Assembly: GCF_964187635.1 (NCBI RefSeq)
Contig: NZ_CAXLMO010000023.1
Location: forward strand, 1 to 64,000
Direction: 5' to 3'
DNA: 64,000 nucleotides
Origin: Seribacter sulfatis
Lineage (GTDB): Bacteria; Verrucomicrobiota; Verrucomicrobiia; Opitutales; Seribacteraceae
Shown here in pieces: positions 35,316-44,738 of this stretch. The notes below the pieces were generated by a model that saw only the letters and a program-made list of their open reading frames with translations, was not told where the DNA came from and did no database searches. Made by a program: the position numbers and the translations under genes. Position 1 is the stretch's first letter; every line of letters begins with the position of its first letter.

Positions 35316-38300
35316 ATGGCTACAAAGGATAAAGATTTTGTTCATTTACATGTCCACTCGGATTTCAGTCTGCTGGATGGATGTTGTCGGATGGATCGTT
35401 TAATGGGGAGAGCACAGGAACTGGGGCAGTCCGCCATGGCACTTACTGACCATGGGAACTTATTTGGTACGATTTCGTTTATTAAACAGGCTGAAAAACA
35501 TGGGATTAAACCAATCGTTGGTTGTGAAGGTTACATGGTAACGGATCATAAAAACGATGAGAAACCCGGAAGAGAAAATCATAAATCGTACCACATCGGT
35601 ATGTTGGCGAAGAATTATGAGGGCTATCAAAATCTATCTAAGGTCGTATCAGATGCCCATGTGGACGGATTTTATTACCGGCCACGAACGGATTTGGAAA
35701 CCTTGGCGGAACATTCGAAAGGCTTGATCGGGTTTACCGGTTGCATGCAGGGTTGGGTGCCCCAATTAATTCTGCGGGGAAAAGAGGACGAGGCAGAAAA
35801 AGCGATGGGGCAGATGATCGATATTTTTGGAAAAGAAAATTACTTCGTTGAGCTCCATAATCACGGGATTGAAGAACAGGCTCAACTTGTGCCTGTATTA
35901 TTAAAATTTGCCAAAAAGTTTGATTTAAAGGTAATCGCATCCAATGATGTGCATTATGTGAAAGAGGAGGACTGGGCTCCCCATGATGCTCTGCTTTGTA
36001 TACAGACCGGTTCCAAGATCGACGACGAGAATAGGATGCGGTACGATGCGAAACAGTTTTATTTGAAGTCGAGGGAGCAGATGGAGGAGTTATTTAGAGA
36101 GGCTCCTGAGTCAATTACCAATACATTTGCCGTGGCGGAAATGTGTGAACTTAAGCTGCCCTTTGGGGAGAATCATTACCCGGTCTTTACTTTACCACCC
36201 GAGATTAATACCAAGGAGGTGGATAATGTGAAATACCTGAAACTTCTTTGTATTGAGGGATTAAAGGGGAGGTATGAAAAAGAGTACCTGGCTGAGGAAC
36301 TTCGCGGGGAAGATACCGATGAAAAAGTACGCGAGCTCAGTGAGCGGGTGGATTATGAATTGAGCGTGATTACCAAGACTGGTTTTAATGACTACTTTTT
36401 GATCGTTGCCGATTTTATGGGATGGGCAAGGGACCAGGATATCCCGGTAGGTCCGGGAAGAGGATCGGGAGCGGGTTGCCTGGTGGCCTATGTTTTAGGA
36501 ATTACTGATATTGATCCCTTACGATTTGGTTTATTATTTGAACGATTTTTAAATCCAGAACGGGTCTCACCCCCGGATTTTGATATCGATTTTTGTATGA
36601 GACGGCGGGGTGAGGTGATTGAATATGTCCGTGAAAAATATGGTCGCGATTGTGTGGCCAACATTATTACTTTTGGCACTTTTGGCGCAAAAATGGTGGT
36701 GAGAGATGTGGCCCGTGTGCGCGATGTACCCTATGCAGAGGCAGATAAACTGGCGAAAATGGTGCCCGATGATTTAAATATCAGTTTGGAGCAGGCCCTG
36801 GAAAAGAGTCCTGAGTTTCGACAGGAGTGTGAAACGAATCCAATTGCCAAGCAGATTATCGAGACGGGAAAAGTGATTGAAGGAATGGTGCGCAATGTGG
36901 GAACTCATGCGGCGGGAGTTATTATTGCTGACCGTCCATTACGGGAATTAGTTCCTTTAACCAGTCAGGATGGAGTTTTGACTACCCAATTCCCCAAAGA
37001 CCCAGTGGAGGATTTGGGATTGCTCAAAATGGATTTTCTTGGGTTAAAAACTTTGACTGTTATTGCGGCGGCAGAGAAACATATTCGCGAAAAAGAAGGA
37101 TTTGAAAAATTTCGGGTGGCCGATGTATCGCTTGAAGATGAAAAGACATTCGAAATATTAAACGAAGCCCGAACAATTGGGGTCTTTCAATTGGAATCAG
37201 ATGGAATGCGTCGTTTGTGCAGGCAGATGAATATCTCCAATGTGGATGAGATTATTGCATTGATCGCACTTTACCGCCCTGGTCCGATGGAGTGGATTCC
37301 GGATTATATTAAAGGCAAGGAAGATCCCTCGACGATTAAATTCCCACATCCTTTATTGGAAGAGGTCTGTGAGGAAACCTATGGAGTGATGGTCTATCAG
37401 GAGCAAGTAATGGAGGCAGCCCGTCGAGTCGCGGGATATTCATTGGGTGGGGCAGATATTCTACGTCGGGCGATGGGAAAGAAGAAGCCCGAAGAGATGG
37501 CCAAGCAAAGAGAGATATTTGTAACTGGTGCAAAAGAGACGAACGAGATTGCCGAAAAGAAGGCCAATGAAATTTTTGATATTCTCGAAAAATTTGCCGG
37601 GTACGGTTTTAATAAATCCCACTCGGCTGCCTATGGAATTATCAGCTATCAAACGGGTTATCTGAAGGCTAATTTCCCCGTTCATTTTATGGCAGGTGTC
37701 CTCTCCTGTGAATTGGGTAATTCTGATAAACTATCCCATTTTATAGGCGAGTGTACCGAGATGAAAATCTTGGTCTTGGGACCGGATGTAAATGAATCAG
37801 GGGAGAATTTTACTCCAGTCGAGGGAGAAGAAGATAAAGCGGATTCAATTCGATTTGGTTTGGCCGCGGTCAAAGGAGTAGGGGATGCCCCGTCTGGTGT
37901 GATAGTAGAGGAGCGAAAAAATGGTCCCTATCTTAATTTCTCTGATTTCGTTGAACGAGTGGAAGGGAAAGCGGTAAATAAAAGAGTGCTTGAAAATTTG
38001 ATCAAGGCGGGGGGATTTGATTCCTTGGAGGATAGCCGCTCCGAATTACTTGCCGACTTAGACCGGGCGATGGGGGAGGCCCAATTGCGGAGGAAAGATA
38101 GGGAAGCGGGCCAAGTTAATTTATTTGATATGATGGGGGACGATTCCAGTGGGGGGAACTCGGCTGAAAACGGCGGATTTGCCCCGATTACGGATCGGCC
38201 TTCGGTTCCGAAAATGGATGAGTTGGAAAAATTGGGCTATGAAAGGGCATTACTCGGATTTTTTCTTTCAGGTCATCCAGTTGATACTCTTGGTGGATTA

Positions 38301-38912
38301 GGACCTTTGTTAGACGACATTACTTCTGATCAATTAGATAATTTGGAAAGTAAGCGATCTTTTCGTTTATGCGGAGTATTATCTGAAATCGAACGACGAT
38401 ATACCAAAAAAGATGCCAAGCCCTGGGCCCGATTTACTTTAATTGCAAAAGAAAAGGACTTTTCAATCCCCATGTTCCCGGAGGCTTTTGAGCAATATGG
38501 CTTACATTTGGAAGAGGGGAAAATTGTCGTGATGGAGGGAGTTGCATCGAAAAAAGACGGTGAGTTACGAACCAATGTGACCAATGTAAGACCGGTTGAG
38601 GATGCGATTTCGTCGCTAACCGAGGAAGTTACTTGGTTATTGGACCCGGAGCATAGAGGGGCAGAACAATTTACAAAGGACATGTTTGCCCTGGGAGAGA
38701 AGGGAGAAGGAGGGACTTTGATTCGCCTTGCGTACGCACGAAATGGTGAGGACGAAGGTCTTGTGGTGGAAACCGATAGTCGATTTTCAATGCGTTTTTC
38801 CTCTTCGATTTTTAAGGATTGGCGTAAGCATGAATGCGTCAAGGGGGCACGGGTGCTCATACGAACTCCGGAACCCCCTCAAGAAAGAAAGTATGGAAAG
38901 AAAAATTTTTAA
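35316..38912 (+). CDS. dnaE: DNA polymerase III alpha subunit
   Basis: A 1198-residue replicative polymerase. It begins with the PHP domain (FVHLHVHSDFSLLDGCCRMD, ALTDHGNLFG) and continues into the C-family polymerase core with GPGRGSGAGCLVAYVLG and PPDFDIDFCMRRRGE; the two aspartates of DID near residue 420-422 and the one in KMDFLGLKT near 573 are the expected catalytic residues. A helix-hairpin-helix (KGVGDAPSGVIVEERKNGPY) and an OB-fold region follow. Length and order are those of the DnaE1 type. The gene is complete and its reading frame shows no interruption. rpsU follows after 54 bases. Confidence 0.96.
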   Translation: MATKDKDFVHLHVHSDFSLLDGCCRMDRLMGRAQELGQSAMALTDHGNLFGTISFIKQAEKHGIKPIVGCEGYMVTDHKNDEKPGRENHKSYHIGMLAKNYEGYQNLSKVVSDAHVDGFYYRPRTDLETLAEHSKGLIGFTGCMQGWVPQLILRGKEDEAEKAMGQMIDIFGKENYFVELHNHGIEEQAQLVPVLLKFAKKFDLKVIASNDVHYVKEEDWAPHDALLCIQTGSKIDDENRMRYDAKQFYLKSREQMEELFREAPESITNTFAVAEMCELKLPFGENHYPVFTLPPEINTKEVDNVKYLKLLCIEGLKGRYEKEYLAEELRGEDTDEKVRELSERVDYELSVITKTGFNDYFLIVADFMGWARDQDIPVGPGRGSGAGCLVAYVLGITDIDPLRFGLLFERFLNPERVSPPDFDIDFCMRRRGEVIEYVREKYGRDCVANIITFGTFGAKMVVRDVARVRDVPYAEADKLAKMVPDDLNISLEQALEKSPEFRQECETNPIAKQIIETGKVIEGMVRNVGTHAAGVIIADRPLRELVPLTSQDGVLTTQFPKDPVEDLGLLKMDFLGLKTLTVIAAAEKHIREKEGFEKFRVADVSLEDEKTFEILNEARTIGVFQLESDGMRRLCRQMNISNVDEIIALIALYRPGPMEWIPDYIKGKEDPSTIKFPHPLLEEVCEETYGVMVYQEQVMEAARRVAGYSLGGADILRRAMGKKKPEEMAKQREIFVTGAKETNEIAEKKANEIFDILEKFAGYGFNKSHSAAYGIISYQTGYLKANFPVHFMAGVLSCELGNSDKLSHFIGECTEMKILVLGPDVNESGENFTPVEGEEDKADSIRFGLAAVKGVGDAPSGVIVEERKNGPYLNFSDFVERVEGKAVNKRVLENLIKAGGFDSLEDSRSELLADLDRAMGEAQLRRKDREAGQVNLFDMMGDDSSGGNSAENGGFAPITDRPSVPKMDELEKLGYERALLGFFLSGHPVDTLGGLGPLLDDITSDQLDNLESKRSFRLCGVLSEIERRYTKKDAKPWARFTLIAKEKDFSIPMFPEAFEQYGLHLEEGKIVVMEGVASKKDGELRTNVTNVRPVEDAISSLTEEVTWLLDPEHRGAEQFTKDMFALGEKGEGGTLIRLAYARNGEDEGLVVETDSRFSMRFSSSIFKDWRKHECVKGARVLIRTPEPPQERKYGKKNF

Positions 38913-38925
38913 GCTATCTTCCGCC

Positions 38926-38953
38926 TTGACCTGTGGGCGTGAATCTTTACTTT
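38926..38953 (+). promoter_or_regulatory. Possible promoter for rpsU
   Basis: A TTGACC (38926-38931) is followed, after 16 bases, by TACTTT (38948-38953), just before the rpsU start at 38967. The -35 is good but the -10 matches the consensus at only about half its positions, so this is a weak call that would make a very short leader. Confidence 0.3.
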
Positions 38954-38966
38954 AAACCTTTCTTAT

Positions 38967-39167
38967 ATGACAATTGAAATTAAATTACGTAAAGGCGAGC
39001 CTATCGATCGGGCAATTCGTCGTTTAAAAAAGCGCCTCGACCGTGAAGGTACAATACGAGATGTGCGTGACAAGCGTTACTTTGCAAAACCTTCCGATAA
39101 AAAAAGAGAAGCCCGAAAGGTGGCAGCTTTTACCCAGATGCTTCGTACTCGTTACGAGAAAATGTAG
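38967..39167 (+). CDS. rpsU: 30S ribosomal protein S21
   Basis: A 66-residue basic protein. The segment KLRKGEPIDRAIRRLKKRLDREG is the S21 signature, followed by an arginine/lysine-rich C-terminus (RYFAKPSDKKREARK). S21 joins the 30S platform near the anti-Shine-Dalgarno region of 16S rRNA. Length is usual for the family. Confidence 0.93.
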   Translation: MTIEIKLRKGEPIDRAIRRLKKRLDREGTIRDVRDKRYFAKPSDKKREARKVAAFTQMLRTRYEKM

Positions 39168-39230
39168 TTTCAAGGGAATCCTAATTGGATTTCTTGGTAA
39201 AAGTTAATTGAGGGGAGATCAAAAAATAAG

Positions 39231-41186
39231 ATGTCCCAATTAAATAATAGAATAACTCCGAGTCTTCGTGCGGAGTGGAAGTTATTTGATCAGGAAAATT
39301 CTTCTTCGATTGAGTACCTTATTCTTTGTGAAAAAATGATCTCAGTTGGTGAGTTTTTGTTAGCCCATGATGTCGCAAAAGCAGGTCTGAGTATTCACAA
39401 AAATGACCGGAAGTTATGTCAGCGAGCTGCTCATGCATTAAGCAAGGCAGGGTCTCCCAAACTTGCCTCTAAATTGCTAGAGGAGTTAGTTGGCGGAGGA
39501 GACAGGGGGGTTGAAACACATAGCTTATTAGCCAGTGCCTACAAAGATTTGTGGGAGCAGGCAACCGATTCAGAATCCAAAAAGCAGTATGCAGAACTTG
39601 CAATTGCTCGATACGAGGAGGGCTTTTCCACCAATAGCTTTGATAATCTAAGGACAAGTCAGAGACAGGATTTGGAAACCCAATATTACCCCTGCATCAA
39701 TATTTCATTTATGCATTTTTTCTCCGGTAATGATGAGGCTGGAAAAGAATATGCAGAGAAAGCCTGGAAGATATGTGAAAAATTAAAGGCCGATGGAAAA
39801 CATGATTATTGGATTCAAGCCACTGAGGCAGAAGCACTTTTACTACTAGGCTCGGTGGACGATGCGGTTTTTTCTTATACTGAGGCAGTGAAAATGACCG
39901 ATGTTAAGCCTTCCTGGATTGCCAGCACTCGTAAACAGGCACTTCAAATTGCAAGTGCCTACGACGAGGAAGAGATCAGGCAGAAAATACAGAACGCATT
40001 CCCCACATTAGGAATTGTGGCATTTTCTGGACATGTCTTGGACCGTCCTGGTTCAATTCCTCGTTTTCCACCCGAAGCAGAAGAAATTGCGAAAAAAGAA
40101 ATTGTGGAATCCTTGGAAGAAATGGAGGCAAATTGTGGTTTTAGTTCTGCAGCTTGTGGTACAGATATCTTATTTCTTGAGACAATGAATGAGAGAGGTG
40201 GGGAAACACATATTTTTTTACCCTTTGCAAAGGAAGAATTTATTGAGACGAGTGTGAGACGGGCGGGGGGGAATTGGGTTGCTCGATTTGAAAGTGTTCT
40301 TGATCAGGCGACCTCCATTCATTTTGTGACCAAGGATGGATACAATGGGGAGGACACTCTGTATTCTTTCTGTAATGATGTGCTACTTGGATTTGCTGCG
40401 ATGCGAGGCCGTGGATTGGATGAAGATCCCAAGTTGCTCGTATTTTGGGATGGCCAGCCCGGCGCGGAAGGAGGAACTGGAGAATTGGTGAAAAAATGGC
40501 AAAAGAATTTTAATGACCCTGTTATTATTGATGCAAATCGAGTGTTAGATGCAACTCCTGTAGCAAACGAGTTACCCTCTCACGGCGGAGAGACAAATCC
40601 GACATTCCTAATGGGGGGGGATGCTTCCTCAGTATTACCGCGTACAATCAAGACTATGCTTTTTGCAGATGTGGAAGGTTTTTCCCGTTTAGACGAAAGT
40701 AAAACTCCGTACTTTGTGGAAAAATTCCTGGGAGGGATATCCAGTATTATTGAACGACTTTCTGTACCTCCTGCCTTCGTGAATACTTGGGGAGATAGTT
40801 TTTTCGCAGTTTTTGATAAATTAGAAGACGGGGTTGAATTGGCTCTTGAATTACGAGATTATTTTTCTAAAGGAGACTGGACTCAATTGGGAATGATGGA
40901 GGGGATGGAGGTTCGCATTTCAATGCATGCAGGACCGGCTTATGAAAAATTTGACCCCATCCTGGGAAAGTTAAATTTTTTCGGAAGTCATGTGAATCAG
41001 GCTGCCCGAATTGAACCAATCGTACTGCCGGGTTCTGTCTTTGTTTCCGAAACAGTTGCGGCATTACTTTCTTTTGGACATGACGGATTTGATTTTGAAT
41101 ATGTGGGGAATTTAGAACTCGCCAAAAATTTTGGAAGTTATCCGATTTATATTCTACAACGAACTGGTTATCATTATGATGAATGA
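39231..41186 (+). CDS. TPR - SLOG-like - class III nucleotide cyclase protein
   Basis: A 651-residue cytoplasmic protein with three parts. Residues about 25-255 are helical with TPR-like pairs. Residues about 260-410 look like a Rossmann-type SLOG/LOG domain (VAFSGHVLDRPG, SSAACGTDILFLE, HIFLPFAKEEF), a family linked to nucleotide ligands. Residues about 473-645 are a class III nucleotide cyclase: metal aspartates D480 (LFADVEGFSRLD) and D522 (TWGDSFFAVF), and the transition-state residues N589 and R593 (FFGSHVNQAARIEP) are present, so it should be active. The two positions that usually choose the base are N518 and N582, in place of Lys/Asp (ATP) or Glu/Cys (GTP). The TIR gene starts 12 bases downstream. 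Which cyclic nucleotide is made is unknown. Confidence 0.82.
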   Translation: MSQLNNRITPSLRAEWKLFDQENSSSIEYLILCEKMISVGEFLLAHDVAKAGLSIHKNDRKLCQRAAHALSKAGSPKLASKLLEELVGGGDRGVETHSLLASAYKDLWEQATDSESKKQYAELAIARYEEGFSTNSFDNLRTSQRQDLETQYYPCINISFMHFFSGNDEAGKEYAEKAWKICEKLKADGKHDYWIQATEAEALLLLGSVDDAVFSYTEAVKMTDVKPSWIASTRKQALQIASAYDEEEIRQKIQNAFPTLGIVAFSGHVLDRPGSIPRFPPEAEEIAKKEIVESLEEMEANCGFSSAACGTDILFLETMNERGGETHIFLPFAKEEFIETSVRRAGGNWVARFESVLDQATSIHFVTKDGYNGEDTLYSFCNDVLLGFAAMRGRGLDEDPKLLVFWDGQPGAEGGTGELVKKWQKNFNDPVIIDANRVLDATPVANELPSHGGETNPTFLMGGDASSVLPRTIKTMLFADVEGFSRLDESKTPYFVEKFLGGISSIIERLSVPPAFVNTWGDSFFAVFDKLEDGVELALELRDYFSKGDWTQLGMMEGMEVRISMHAGPAYEKFDPILGKLNFFGSHVNQAARIEPIVLPGSVFVSETVAALLSFGHDGFDFEYVGNLELAKNFGSYPIYILQRTGYHYDE

Positions 41187-41198
41187 GAACTTTTTAAA

Positions 41199-42668
41199 AT
41201 GATTTCCTCTGCTGACATACCCGAACCTTTTGAGAGTTACTCAGGGGAAGGACCTTATGTATTTGTGAGTTATGCTCACGCGGACAAGATTCCCGTTTAT
41301 CAATCTATGCGAGAATTTCGTGATGCTGGGGTTAATATGTGGTATGATGAAGGCATACAACCTGCTGGAGAATGGGTGGAAGAGATTGCCCATGCCATTA
41401 AAAAGTCGGCAATATTTGTTGTCTTTGTATCTCCTCGATCCGTTGATTCCCGCTTTGTTAAAAGTGAGGTGGGATATGCCCTGAGTGAAAATAAAGATAT
41501 TCTCACAATTTATCTCGAACATACCACATTGCCAGCTGGACTATCTCTTTGCTTACAACAATTCCAATCGGTCTTTGTTTCGGAGAAGAATTGGCAGAAA
41601 AAAGCCGGCGCAACCTTGTTGGAAAAACTGAATGAAATCCCCAAGTTGGAAAAAGAAACAACTATAGTCGACCGGGGGCCAGTACCAGTAGATCATGGGG
41701 CTGAATTGTGGAAGTCCTGGGACCGGGTATGGATGGTCCAATTAAAGAGAGGTCTACAAAATGCTGAATCAAACGGAATACATTCGGAAAATGTGATCTC
41801 GAGCAGCCAGACCAATGAGATTAAAAGACCCGTTCAGGAAACGATTCCAGATAAGAGTTCAATTTTAAAGCTTCGCGGTCGTCCAGGTCGTGGGAAGACA
41901 AGGCACCCGCTCGCATTTGATGTATCGATTAATGAAGAGAGCCAGGGCCAGACTGACTTTCCCCAAGGGAATCATAATGATTACTATGCGGGAACTTTTT
42001 CGTGGATTCCATCCGGTAAGCTATCGATTTGGGTACCCTATGCAGAAGAACAAAGAGTGGTGGAGGTGGAGCACGGTTTTTGGCTCGGGCAATATTTAGT
42101 GACTCAGGAGGTTTACACCCAAGTAATGGGAGCCAATCCCAGTTTTACAGATTCTGAAAGTGATTTATCGAATCAATCTTTACCGGTAAATAATGTATCC
42201 TGGCTGGATGCAGTTGCATTCTCCAAGGCATTATCAATTTTATCATCTACACAAGGAACCTTGCCCGCGGGGTATGAATATCGCTTACCTTCGGAAGTTG
42301 AGTGGGAATATGCCTGCCGTGCGGGGACATCGAGTTCCTATTATTTTGGCGATGAACCTGCCCAATTACATAACCACGCATGGTTTCGTGGAAACAGTGG
42401 AAAAAAAATTCATCCAGTTGGATTAAAAAGTCCCAATCCATGGAAATTATTTGATATGTACGGAAATGTTCGTGAATGGGTGGGGAATTCTTTTGTAAAT
42501 ACATTGTTGAATGATAGTGAGCAGGATGAATTTCGTATTAGTCGGGGGGGTGCTTACATGAAAACTGCGGTGGAATGCCAATCATCGACCCGGTCCACAA
42601 ATTCTTTATACCATCGATTTAGAAATTTAGGGTTCCGGGTTGCTTTGGCTCGTACCAATAATACTTGA
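41199..42668 (+). CDS. TIR domain - FGE/sulfatase-modifying-factor fusion
   Basis: A 489-residue protein. Residues about 18-150 are a TIR domain (PYVFVSYAHADKIPVYQSM, MWYDEGIQPAGEW, FVVFVSPRSVDSRFV); E90 in VKSEVGYAL is at the position of the catalytic glutamate of NAD-cleaving TIRs. After a linker, residues about 264-486 form a formylglycine-generating-enzyme-like domain (FWLGQYLVTQEVYTQVMG, RLPSEVEWEYACRAG, DMYGNVREWVGNSF, RGGAY, LGFRVALAR). The catalytic cysteine pair of true FGEs is not seen, so this domain more likely binds a ligand or partner. Cyclase and TIR genes are adjacent and probably co-transcribed. TIR domains in bacterial immunity deplete NAD after a nucleotide signal; that role here is an inference. 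Confidence 0.87.
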   Translation: MISSADIPEPFESYSGEGPYVFVSYAHADKIPVYQSMREFRDAGVNMWYDEGIQPAGEWVEEIAHAIKKSAIFVVFVSPRSVDSRFVKSEVGYALSENKDILTIYLEHTTLPAGLSLCLQQFQSVFVSEKNWQKKAGATLLEKLNEIPKLEKETTIVDRGPVPVDHGAELWKSWDRVWMVQLKRGLQNAESNGIHSENVISSSQTNEIKRPVQETIPDKSSILKLRGRPGRGKTRHPLAFDVSINEESQGQTDFPQGNHNDYYAGTFSWIPSGKLSIWVPYAEEQRVVEVEHGFWLGQYLVTQEVYTQVMGANPSFTDSESDLSNQSLPVNNVSWLDAVAFSKALSILSSTQGTLPAGYEYRLPSEVEWEYACRAGTSSSYYFGDEPAQLHNHAWFRGNSGKKIHPVGLKSPNPWKLFDMYGNVREWVGNSFVNTLLNDSEQDEFRISRGGAYMKTAVECQSSTRSTNSLYHRFRNLGFRVALARTNNT

Positions 42669-42751
42669 AGCAGCGGTATTAATTCATCTGCAATTTTGAG
42701 GGATTTCCGTTGCTCTTTTGGGAAAGTAAATTCATTTTCTAGTCTTTTGTG

Positions 42752-44242
42752 ATGAGCGAAGATAAGCCAAATAGTACCCCTCAACAAGATACTCCACTTG
42801 ATGGAAGCGATCAATTTGCTGTCCGGCAAGCCAAACTTGAACAGATTCGTGAAAACGGGTTTGATCCATTTCGGTCGAATTGGGAACAAACGCATACCTC
42901 CACTGAAGCACAATCACTTTTGACTGAAGACATGGAAGAAGGTCCAGAGGTCTCGGTTGCCGGGCGCATAGTGGCATTTCGTTTGATGGGAAAAGCATCC
43001 TTTTTAAAAGTCCTCGACCGAGATGGTAAGGTTCAGGCTTATGTGAGAAAAGATGAAATTGGAGAAGAGGAATATGCCACTTTCAAAAAATTGGATTTAG
43101 GCGATTTTATTGGTATCCGAGGGAAATTGTTTCGCACTAAGACAGGGGAAGTAACCATCCGTGCACAGGAATATCGCTTGGTTTCAAAAGCCCTTCGTCC
43201 ACTTCCTGAAAAGTGGCATGGATTAACTGATAATGATCAAATTTATCGTCAACGTTATTTAGATTTAATTGTGAACGATCAATCCCGTGAACGATTTCGT
43301 ACACGGAGTCAAATTATTCGAGAAATTCGAGAATTCTTTTGGAATCGGGATTTCTTGGAAGTGGAAACTCCGATGTTACAATCAGTTTCTGGTGGAGCAG
43401 CAGCCCGACCTTTTCGGACTCATTTTAATGCTCTGGATTGCGATTTTAATATGCGGATTGCCTTGGAACTTCATTTGAAAAGATTGTTAGTAGGTGGCTT
43501 CGATCGGGTTTTTGAAGTGGGCAGAGTTTTTCGAAATGAAGGACTTTCGAGGAGGCATAATCCAGAATTTACTATGTTGGAGGCTTATCAGGCTTATACG
43601 GATTATCGTGGAATGATGGAATTAACTCAGTCCTTGATCCAACAAGTTGCGGAACGTTCTCTTGGTACTTTGCAGTTGGAGAGAAATGAGGGAGATGTAA
43701 TTGACCTTTCGGGTAAATGGAGAGAAGCCAAGTACAAAGATTTAATTATCGATGCGGTGGGAAGGGATGACTGGTTTGAATTGCCTAAATCCGCCAAGTT
43801 GGAAAAAGCCAAAGAACTTCGAATTGAAGTTGATCCAGAGTTAGAAGATTTTGAAGTTACTAATGATGTGTTCGAAAAAATTATTGAACACACCCTTATA
43901 CAACCCACTTTTGTGACCCATATCCCCAAAGAACTTTGTCCTTTGGCTAAGATCACCGAAGATGATTCCAGTACCATCGATGTGTTTGAATTATGCATTA
44001 ATGGCCAGGAGATCGCACCGGCTTATTCTGAACAAAATGATCCTGCCGTTCAGCGTGATGCATTTATGAAACAAGTGGGTGAGGAGACTCAGGAATTAGA
44101 TGATGATTTTCTTCTGGCTTTAGAACATGGCATGCCACCGGCCGGCGGCATGGGTTTAGGGGTTGATCGATTAGTTATATTTTTGACCAAGGCGGCCAAT
44201 ATTCGGGATACAATTCTTTTCCCTACCCTTCGACCTTTTTAA
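42752..44242 (+). CDS. lysS: Lysyl-tRNA synthetase, class II
   Basis: The ATG at 42752 or the GTG at 42749 can start the protein, which is about 496 residues, the usual length. An N-terminal OB-fold anticodon-binding domain (VSVAGRIVAFRLMGKASFLKV) is followed by the class II catalytic domain with motif 2 (FEVGRVFRNEGLSRRHNPEF) and motif 3 (GMGLGVDRLVIFLT). It charges tRNA-Lys. It is a housekeeping gene bordering the cyclase/TIR pair, with an 83-base gap, so it is unlikely to be part of that system. Confidence 0.96.
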   Translation: MSEDKPNSTPQQDTPLDGSDQFAVRQAKLEQIRENGFDPFRSNWEQTHTSTEAQSLLTEDMEEGPEVSVAGRIVAFRLMGKASFLKVLDRDGKVQAYVRKDEIGEEEYATFKKLDLGDFIGIRGKLFRTKTGEVTIRAQEYRLVSKALRPLPEKWHGLTDNDQIYRQRYLDLIVNDQSRERFRTRSQIIREIREFFWNRDFLEVETPMLQSVSGGAAARPFRTHFNALDCDFNMRIALELHLKRLLVGGFDRVFEVGRVFRNEGLSRRHNPEFTMLEAYQAYTDYRGMMELTQSLIQQVAERSLGTLQLERNEGDVIDLSGKWREAKYKDLIIDAVGRDDWFELPKSAKLEKAKELRIEVDPELEDFEVTNDVFEKIIEHTLIQPTFVTHIPKELCPLAKITEDDSSTIDVFELCINGQEIAPAYSEQNDPAVQRDAFMKQVGEETQELDDDFLLALEHGMPPAGGMGLGVDRLVIFLTKAANIRDTILFPTLRPF

Positions 44243-44267
44243 GCATCTCCGTTCAATTCCCTCACTA

Positions 44268-44738
44268 ATGAAGGTTAAAAACAAGGGAGATCAACAAAAG
44301 GTTATAATCAAACCAGTCCTTTGGAGACAGACGGCGTTCACCTTATTTTTGTGTATTACGGCGTTCTTTTTTTCCATGGTAAATTATTTTGGAGTTCTTT
44401 TTAGCTGGGTAGCTATGATTGTCTTTTTTATTTTAGCACTGCTCAATCTATTGGATCAACTTTTTCAATGGTCGCGATTATTGATTGATTCGGAGGGTTA
44501 TTCCTTTCGCGGATGGTGGAGGAAACAGCATTATCGTCATGAAGAAATTGAAAGTTTTGATACTGAAATCTACGCGGCCCGCCCGCTTATTATAGTGAGT
44601 CTAAGAAAGAAATCTCAAAAGTTAAGGGGACTCAAAGATGAACCCATTGCATTTCCGTGTACATTTGGAAGACCGGTCGAGGATATACTGAAGGTTTTGC
44701 GTGACAACCACGACAAAACACCTCGTGCACTAGTCTAG
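44268..44738 (+). CDS. Small membrane protein with a PH-like cytoplasmic domain
   Basis: A 156-residue protein with two adjacent transmembrane helices (about 23-44 and 47-66) followed by a soluble C-terminal region (LLIDSEGYSFRGWWRKQHYRHEEIESFD). The beta-strand pattern resembles bacterial PH-like domains that occur after helix pairs. It lies 25 bases after lysS and overlaps convergently with the end of ccsA by nine bases. Function unknown. Confidence 0.65.
   Translation: MKVKNKGDQQKVIIKPVLWRQTAFTLFLCITAFFFSMVNYFGVLFSWVAMIVFFILALLNLLDQLFQWSRLLIDSEGYSFRGWWRKQHYRHEEIESFDTEIYAARPLIIVSLRKKSQKLRGLKDEPIAFPCTFGRPVEDILKVLRDNHDKTPRALV

Noticed and set aside
38330..38860. 176-codon open frame on the minus strand
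   Set aside because: It is antisense within dnaE, which is intact and strongly conserved there.
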